This document shows positions 6,425-10,609 of a DNA stretch of 10,609 nt, piece by piece. The translations under genes were made by a program, and so were the position numbers. The notes beneath the pieces were generated by a model. The model had not been told where the DNA came from, made no database searches, and saw only the letters and a list, made by a program, of their open reading frames with translations. The stretch is taken from NCBI GenBank assembly GCA_023390155.1, contig JAEWDJ010000234.1, forward strand, positions 1 to 10,609, in the 5' to 3' direction. Within the stretch, counting starts at the first letter, position 1. Each line of letters begins with the position of its first letter. The DNA comes from Actinomycetes bacterium. Lineage in GTDB: Bacteria > Actinomycetota > Actinomycetes > Actinomycetales > Microbacteriaceae.

Positions 6425-7021
6425 TTGGCGAAACGAGACCACCCGGCGACCGAGGCGGAGACGCCGGTCGTCGAGACCCCCGAAGAGACGGCAGAGCGAC
6501 TGACGCAGGGCAAGGGCGCCCCGACGCCCTCCCGGCGCGAGCAGGAGGCCGCCCGCAAGCGGCCCCTCGTCCCCGGCGACCGCAAGGAGGCCGCCCGCAA
6601 CGCGCGCGCCAAGCAGGCCGAGGCCCGCGAGAAGGCCCGTGTCGGCATGGCCAACGGCGACGAGCGCTACCTGACGCCGCGCGACCGCGGCCCGCAGCGC
6701 CGCTACGTGCGCGACTACGTCGACGCCCGCTTCAGCATCGGGGAGTTCCTCATCCCCGTCATGCTCGTGATCATCATCCTGAGCTTCCTGCCGTGGCAGT
6801 TCCTGCAGGTGTGGGCGCTCTTCGCGCTCTGGGCGTTCTTCCTCATCTCGGTGCTCGACTGCATCGTCCTCGGGTTCCTCGTGCGCCGCCGCATCGCCGC
6901 CAAGTTCGGCGCGGACAAGGTCGAGCGGGGTCTCCGCTGGTACGCGGCCATGCGCGCCCTGCAGCTGCGCGTCATGCGCCTCCCGAAGCCGCAGGTCAAG
7001 CGCGGCCAGTACCCCGCCTGA
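6425..7021 (+). CDS. DUF3043 domain-containing membrane protein
   Basis: This actinobacterial family has no established function. The start is TTG at 6425, preceded by GAAGG at a suitable distance. The N-terminal half (about 1-100) is hydrophilic, rich in Arg, Lys, Glu and Ala, and probably disordered. It includes the family-typical segments RREQEAARKRPL (37-48) and DERYLTPRDRGPQRRYVRDYVDAR. Two membrane helices follow at about 105-124 and 128-153, separated by a very short turn and followed by RRR. Both ends are therefore probably cytoplasmic. The C-terminus (KVERGLRWYAAMRALQLRVMRLPKP) is basic. It has 198 residues and is full length for the family. The downstream RNase H gene starts 1 nt after its stop, so the two form an operon. 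The family call is firm; the function is unknown. Confidence 0.92.
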   Translation: MAKRDHPATEAETPVVETPEETAERLTQGKGAPTPSRREQEAARKRPLVPGDRKEAARNARAKQAEAREKARVGMANGDERYLTPRDRGPQRRYVRDYVDARFSIGEFLIPVMLVIIILSFLPWQFLQVWALFALWAFFLISVLDCIVLGFLVRRRIAAKFGADKVERGLRWYAAMRALQLRVMRLPKPQVKRGQYPA

Positions 7022-7022
7022 C

Positions 7023-8003
7023 GTGACGATCGTCGCAGCGGCCGACGGGTCCGCCCTCGGCAACCCCGGCCCGGCGGGCTGGGCCTGGTACGTCGACGAT
7101 GACTGCTGGTCTGCGGGCGGCTGGCCGCACGGGACCAACAACCAGGGCGAGCTCATGGCCGTGATCGACCTGCTCGAATCCACCGCGCACCTCGACGACG
7201 ACCTGCGCATCCTGTGCGACAGCCAGTACGTCATCAACGCCGTCACGAAGTGGATGGCGGGCTGGAAGCGCAAGGGCTGGCGCAAGGCCGACGGGGCTCC
7301 CGTGCTCAACCGGGAGTTGCTGGAGCGGCTCGACCGCGCCCTGCAGGGCCGGCGGTACGCCTTCGAGTGGGTGATGGGCCACGCCGGCCACGAGCTCAAC
7401 GAGGCGGCGGACCAGCGCGCCCGGGCCGTGGCCACCGCCTACCAGAAGGGCGACCCCATCCCGATCGGGCCGGGGTGGCCGAAGGCGGCCCAGGAGGCCG
7501 AACGCGCCGCACAGCCGGCTGCCGCTGCACCGCCGGCCCCGGCCGCTGTCTCGACCGCTGCACCCGCCACTGCCGCCACGCCCGCCCCTGAGCCCGCCGC
7601 ACCGGCGGCCCGGGTGGAGGAGGCGCTGGAGCTCGACATCTTCGGCGACCTCGCCGTCGCGGAGACGGACGAGGAGATCGTCGCCCGCCTGGAGCGCGAG
7701 CTCCTCGAGCCGGCCGTCCGCTCGGACGCGGCGCGGGTCGCCGAGCTGCTGCATCCCGAGTTCGAGGAGATCGGCCGTTCCGGCCGGCTCTGGGGGCGGG
7801 ACGCGATCGTGCAGGCCCTCGCGGATGAGGAGTCGGAGACGGTGGAGCTGGAGGTGCTCGGCACGCAGGTCGTCGCCGACGGTGTCATCCTGCTCACCGG
7901 CCGTACGACGGACGCCCGCGGCGGCTCGTTGCGCAGCTCGCTGTGGCAGCGCAGTGGCGGCCGCTGGCGCCTACGCTTCCACCAGGGCACGCCGGAGGCG
8001 TAG
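7023..8003 (+). CDS. Ribonuclease HI fused to a DUF4440 (NTF2/SnoaL-like) domain
   Basis: RNase H cleaves the RNA strand of RNA-DNA hybrids such as R-loops and primers. Residues 1-140 form the RNase HI fold, with catalytic residues D8 (ADGS), E43 (NNQGEL), D66 (LCDSQYV), H120 (GHAGH) and D130 (NEAADQRAR) all present. A basic, tryptophan-rich segment at 77-88 (WMAGWKRKGWRK) matches the handle region that grips the hybrid. Residues about 155-197 are an Ala/Pro linker. Residues about 215-326 form a DUF4440 domain with ELLHPEFEEIGRSGRLWGR (241-259) and a C-terminal WRLRFHQ. The GTG at 7023 comes 1 nt after the DUF3043 stop with no clear ribosome-binding site, which suggests reinitiation. The last 33 nt are also coding for pyrD on the other strand. 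RNase activity is well supported; the role of the C-terminal domain is unknown. Confidence 0.92.
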   Translation: MTIVAAADGSALGNPGPAGWAWYVDDDCWSAGGWPHGTNNQGELMAVIDLLESTAHLDDDLRILCDSQYVINAVTKWMAGWKRKGWRKADGAPVLNRELLERLDRALQGRRYAFEWVMGHAGHELNEAADQRARAVATAYQKGDPIPIGPGWPKAAQEAERAAQPAAAAPPAPAAVSTAAPATAATPAPEPAAPAARVEEALELDIFGDLAVAETDEEIVARLERELLEPAVRSDAARVAELLHPEFEEIGRSGRLWGRDAIVQALADEESETVELEVLGTQVVADGVILLTGRTTDARGGSLRSSLWQRSGGRWRLRFHQGTPEA

Positions 8004-9014
8004 CAGCCCCCGGTTGATCTGCCGCGCCCACAGCGGGCCGCGGTAGAGGAACGCGGTGTAGCCCTGCACGAGGGTCGCCCCGGCGTCCAGTCGCTTCTGC
8101 ACGTCCTCGGCGGTCTCGACGCCGCCGACCGAGATCACGCACAGCTCCGGCGGCACGGTGTCGCGGATGAGCTTCAGGACCTCGAGGGAGCGCTGCGCGA
8201 GCGGCGCGCCCGAGAGTCCTCCCGCGCCCGCCGCTTCGACGACGGCCGGGTCGGTCCGGAGGCCGTCACGGGCGATCGTGGTGTTGGTCGCGATGATGCC
8301 CGCGAGGCCGAGGCGCACCACGAGCTCCGCGATCCGCTGCACCTGCTCGTCGGTCAGGTCGGGGGCGATCTTGACGAGCAGCGGCTTCTCCCCCGCGACC
8401 GCCTTCACGGCCTCGAGCAGGGGCGCGAGGAGGTCGAGCTCCTGCAGGCCTCGGAGCCCGGGTGTGTTCGGCGAGCTGACATTGACGACGAGGTAGTCCG
8501 CGACGGGCGCCAGGGCGCGCGCGCTCGTCAGGTAGTCGGCGGTGGCGTCTTCCACGGCGACGACGCGGCTCTTGCCGATGTTCACCCCGAGCACGGGGCG
8601 CCGGCGTGCGCGGATCACGCGCAGCAGCCGATCGGCGGCCGCACCGGCGCCGTGGTTGTTGAACCCCATCCGGTTGATCACGGCGCGGTCGGGGATGAGC
8701 CGGAACAGCCGGGGCTTGTCGTTGCCGGGCTGGGCGATCGCGGTGATCGTGCCCACCTCCACGTGGCCGAAGCCCAGCGCGCCGAGGCCGAGCACCCCCT
8801 CGCCGTCCTTGTCGAAGCCGGCGGCGACGCCGAACGGCGAGTCGAACCGCAGACCGAGCGCCTCCACCGCGAGAGACGGGTCGGGGGCGGTGAACCGGCG
8901 GGCCAGGCCGCCGAGCCCGACGGCAGGGAGGGCGCGGATCACCACGAACGCGAGGTGATGGGCCCGCTCGGGGTCGAGCTTGGAGAGGACGAGGGAGAAG
9001 AGTGTGCGATACAT
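7971..9014 (-). CDS. pyrD: Dihydroorotate dehydrogenase, quinone-dependent (class 2)
   Basis: It oxidises dihydroorotate to orotate in pyrimidine synthesis and passes electrons through FMN to membrane quinone. The N-terminal extension (about 1-40) with amphipathic helices (MYRTLFSLVLSKLDPERAHH) and the serine active-site base place it in class 2: S181 in NVSSPNTPGLRGLQ, where class 1 enzymes have cysteine. FMN and substrate contacts include K69 (GFDKDG), N116-F118 region (NRMGFNNHG), K216 (VKIAPDL), NTT (244-246), GGLSG (265-269) and GGV (297-299). The length of 347 residues is typical. It follows nrdR by 25 nt. The ATG at 9014 has no clear Shine-Dalgarno; instead a CCGGTA dyad with a TATTCT box lies directly upstream. 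Its 3' end overlaps the convergent RNase H gene. Confidence 0.97.
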   Translation of the reverse strand: MYRTLFSLVLSKLDPERAHHLAFVVIRALPAVGLGGLARRFTAPDPSLAVEALGLRFDSPFGVAAGFDKDGEGVLGLGALGFGHVEVGTITAIAQPGNDKPRLFRLIPDRAVINRMGFNNHGAGAAADRLLRVIRARRRPVLGVNIGKSRVVAVEDATADYLTSARALAPVADYLVVNVSSPNTPGLRGLQELDLLAPLLEAVKAVAGEKPLLVKIAPDLTDEQVQRIAELVVRLGLAGIIATNTTIARDGLRTDPAVVEAAGAGGLSGAPLAQRSLEVLKLIRDTVPPELCVISVGGVETAEDVQKRLDAGATLVQGYTAFLYRGPLWARQINRGLLRLRRALVEA

Positions 9015-9015
9015 G

Positions 9016-9033
9016 CCGGTACGAGAATACCGG
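9016..9033 (-). promoter_or_regulatory. Dyad abutting the pyrD start codon, containing a -10-like box
   Basis: On the minus strand CCGGTA (9033-9028), 6 nt, then TACCGG (9021-9016) form a perfect 6-bp inverted repeat, 1 nt before the pyrD ATG. A TATTCT -10-like hexamer (9029-9024) lies inside it. It could be an operator over a promoter with an almost leaderless transcript. On read-through RNA from nrdR it could form a small hairpin next to the start codon. Confidence 0.4.
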
Positions 9034-9039
9034 GCGCCG

Positions 9040-9513
9040 TCAGGCCTGCACGTCGGCGGGCTCGCCGTGGTGCGCGACGCGGAGGGACCGGATGGCCTCC
9101 TCGAAGTCGTCGAGGGAGTCGAAGCCCTGGTAGACGCTCGCGAACCGCAGGTAGGCGACCTCGTCCAGCTCCCGCAGCTCGGGGAGGATGGCGAGGCCGA
9201 TGTCGTTCGCCTCGATCTGCGAGGCGCCCGTGGACCGGATCGTCTCCTCCACCTTCTGCGCCAGCACGGCGAGGTCGGAGTCCGTCACCGGTCGACCCTG
9301 GCAGGCCTTGCGCACGCCGAGCATGATCTTCTCCCGACTGAATGGCTCGGCCACCCCGCTGCGCTTGATGACGCTGAGGCTCGCGGTCTCCGTGGTGGAG
9401 AAGCGGCGACCGCACTCGGGGCACTGCCGGCGGCGGCGGATGGAGAGTCCGTCGTCGCTCGTCCGGGAGTCGATGACGCGGGAGTCCGGGTGGCGGCAGA
9501 AGGGGCAGAACAT
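9040..9513 (-). CDS. nrdR: Transcriptional repressor NrdR
   Basis: NrdR senses ATP/dATP and represses ribonucleotide reductase genes by binding NrdR boxes. The zinc ribbon uses C3 and C6 (MFCPFCRHPDSRVIDSR) and C31 and C34 (CPECGRRFSTTE), with the arginine-rich DNA-contact stretch IRRRRQ between them. The ATP-cone spans about 49-139, with VIKRSG at its start and YLRFASVYQGFDSLDDF at its end. The length of 157 residues is normal. The ATG at 9513 is fixed by the invariant CPFC motif. It sits between hisD (30 bp upstream) and pyrD. The reductase genes it is expected to control are not in the window, and I saw no NrdR box here. Confidence 0.97.
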   Translation of the reverse strand: MFCPFCRHPDSRVIDSRTSDDGLSIRRRRQCPECGRRFSTTETASLSVIKRSGVAEPFSREKIMLGVRKACQGRPVTDSDLAVLAQKVEETIRSTGASQIEANDIGLAILPELRELDEVAYLRFASVYQGFDSLDDFEEAIRSLRVAHHGEPADVQA

Positions 9514-9519
9514 GCCTGG

Positions 9520-9525
9520 ATTCTA
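9520..9525 (-). promoter_or_regulatory. Candidate leaderless nrdR promoter (-10 box)
   Basis: On the minus strand the -10-type hexamer TAGAAT (9525-9520) is followed by only 6 nt and then the nrdR ATG. A transcript would therefore begin at or within a base of the start codon. This agrees with the absence of a Shine-Dalgarno sequence before nrdR. No -35 match is visible. nrdR could also be read through from hisD. Confidence 0.5.
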
Positions 9526-9542
9526 CCGGTTCGGGCTGACCG

Positions 9543-10609
9543 TCAGGCTTCGAAGCGCACGGTGACCGCCTCGCCGTGGGCCGGGAGGTCCTCCGCGCCG
9601 GAGAGCGCGACGATGCGGTCGGCGACCTCCCGCAGGGCGCCCCGGTCGTACCGGACGACCTGCTGGGGACGCAGGAAGGAGTACGCGCCGAGTCCCGGCG
9701 AGAACCGCGCCTGGCCGCCGGTCGGGAGGACGTGGTTGGATCCCGCGAGGTAGTCGCCGAGGCTCACCGGCGCACTCGGGCCGACGAAGATCGCCCCGGC
9801 GTTCTGGATGAGGGCGAGCACGGCGTCCGGGTCCGCGGTCTGGAGCTCGAGGTGCTCCGGGCCGTAGGCGTTGCTGAACGCGGCGGCGGCGGCGAGGTCG
9901 TCGACCAGCACGATGCCGGACTGCGGGCCGCCGAGCGCCGTGCGCACCCGCTCGCTGTGCCGGGTGGCGGCGACGAGCGGCTCCAGCTCGGCGGTCACTC
10001 GGTCGGCGAACTCCGGGCTGTCGGTCACGAGCAGGGAGGCGGCGGCCTCGTCGTGCTCGGCCTGGCTCACCAGGTCGGCGGCGACGTAGCGGGCGTTCGC
10101 GGCGGCGTCGGCGATGACCAGGATCTCGGTCGTGCCCGCCTCCGAGTCGATGCCCGTCTGCCCCCGGACGACGCGCTTCGCGGCCGCCACGTAGATGTTG
10201 CCCGGACCGGTGATGACCTGCACCGGCTCCAGTCGGAGGTCCTCCACGCCCCAGGCGAGGGCGCCGATGGCGCCGGCGCCGCCCATGGCGTAGACCTCGT
10301 CGATGCCGAGCAGCCCGGCCGCGCCGAGGATGACCGGGTGGACGCTGCCGCCGAACTCCCGCTGCGGCGGGCTCGCGAGCGCCACGGAGGACACGCCGGC
10401 GACCTGGGCCGGGACGGCGTTCATCACGACGCTCGACGGGTAGACGGCCTTGCCGCCCGGGACGTACAGGCCGGCACGCTCCACCGGCTGCCAGCGCTGC
10501 ACGATGGTCGCACCCGGACCGATCGTCGTCTCGGCGGGGGCGGGCACCTGTGCGGCGGTGGCCTGACGCACGCGCGCGATGGCCTCCTCCAGCGCCTCCC
10601 GCACATCGG
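9543..10609 (-). CDS. hisD: Histidinol dehydrogenase (5' end cut by window)
   Basis: It catalyses the last two NAD-dependent oxidations from histidinol to histidine. About 355 codons are present. The enzyme normally has 430-440 residues, so roughly 80 N-terminal residues lie beyond the right edge, and the in-frame GTG at 10604 is not a credible start. Numbering from that GTG, by alignment to the E. coli enzyme the zinc ligands are Q181 and H184 (SQAEHDEAA), D284 (LGDYLAGSNHVLPT) and H343 (HGEAV). The catalytic pair is E250 and H251 (YGPEHLEL). NAD/substrate motifs GLYVPGG (45-51) and TGPGNIYVAAAKR (132-144) are intact. The spacing of these residues matches the E. coli enzyme closely. It is followed by nrdR in the same direction. 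No other his gene is visible in the window. Confidence 0.97.
   Translation of the reverse strand, partial: DVREALEEAIARVRQATAAQVPAPAETTIGPGATIVQRWQPVERAGLYVPGGKAVYPSSVVMNAVPAQVAGVSSVALASPPQREFGGSVHPVILGAAGLLGIDEVYAMGGAGAIGALAWGVEDLRLEPVQVITGPGNIYVAAAKRVVRGQTGIDSEAGTTEILVIADAAANARYVAADLVSQAEHDEAAASLLVTDSPEFADRVTAELEPLVAATRHSERVRTALGGPQSGIVLVDDLAAAAAFSNAYGPEHLELQTADPDAVLALIQNAGAIFVGPSAPVSLGDYLAGSNHVLPTGGQARFSPGLGAYSFLRPQQVVRYDRGALREVADRIVALSGAEDLPAHGEAVTVRFEA

Noticed and set aside
4839..6503. A 554-codon plus-strand open frame opposite the M20 peptidase
   Set aside because: It is a shadow of the peptidase, with the same Arg/Glu/Val-rich composition and no recognisable domain.
9535..9548. CTGACCGTCAG dyad at the hisD stop as a terminator or operator
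   Set aside because: It is only 5 bp per arm with a one-base centre, partly inside coding sequence, and has no T-tract.
9543..10604. A complete HisD of 353 residues starting at GTG 10604
   Set aside because: The enzyme needs about 430 residues and the frame is open to the window edge, so it is a truncated view of a normal gene.
1..10609. Mobile elements, CRISPR arrays, tRNA or rRNA genes, phage genes
   Set aside because: No transposase or integrase, regular repeat array, tRNA-like cloverleaf or rRNA segment was seen. The genes are consistent chromosomal core genes.

Overview
The window comes from a high-GC actinomycete. The best match is Microbacteriaceae (Microbacterium or a close relative), inferred from protein content rather than a database search. 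Supporting points are very strong G/C bias at third codon positions, an actinobacterial-only cytochrome oxidase subunit IV, a DUF3043 membrane protein, a lipoprotein-type oxidase subunit II, GTG/TTG starts, and several genes with a -10 box almost touching the start codon. No mobile element, CRISPR array, rRNA or tRNA was seen. Coding density is high and most of the region is core metabolism.

Layout, left to right: (1) 1-850, minus strand, an ECF-type sigma factor with a DUF6596 C-terminal region, cut by the left edge. (2) 851-1025, a divergent intergenic region holding a 72-bp interrupted palindrome (896-967). (3) 1026-1199, plus strand, a 57-residue charged protein of unknown function, followed by a strong bidirectional terminator. 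(4) 1278-4349, minus strand, the ctaC-ctaD-ctaF operon for subunits II, I and IV of the aa3 cytochrome c oxidase. (5) 4495-4851, minus strand, the A-type iron-sulfur carrier ErpA, with its own terminator and a candidate promoter. (6) 4947-6383, minus strand, an M20-family metallopeptidase (dipeptidase-like). (7) 6425-8003, plus strand, a two-gene unit: a DUF3043 membrane protein and a ribonuclease HI fused to a DUF4440 (NTF2-like) domain. (8) 7971-10609, minus strand, hisD (5' end cut by the right edge), nrdR and pyrD. pyrD converges on the RNase H gene with a 33-nt coding overlap.

The genes work together as ordinary housekeeping: terminal respiration (cta genes; pyrD also feeds electrons to the quinone pool), Fe-S assembly (ErpA), pyrimidine, deoxynucleotide and histidine metabolism (pyrD, nrdR, hisD), and peptide turnover. 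I found no clearly new multi-gene system. The points most worth checking are the palindrome plus small ORF beside the sigma factor, the RNase HI-DUF4440 fusion, the tail-to-tail overlap with pyrD, and compact or leaderless start regions at the M20 peptidase, nrdR and pyrD.
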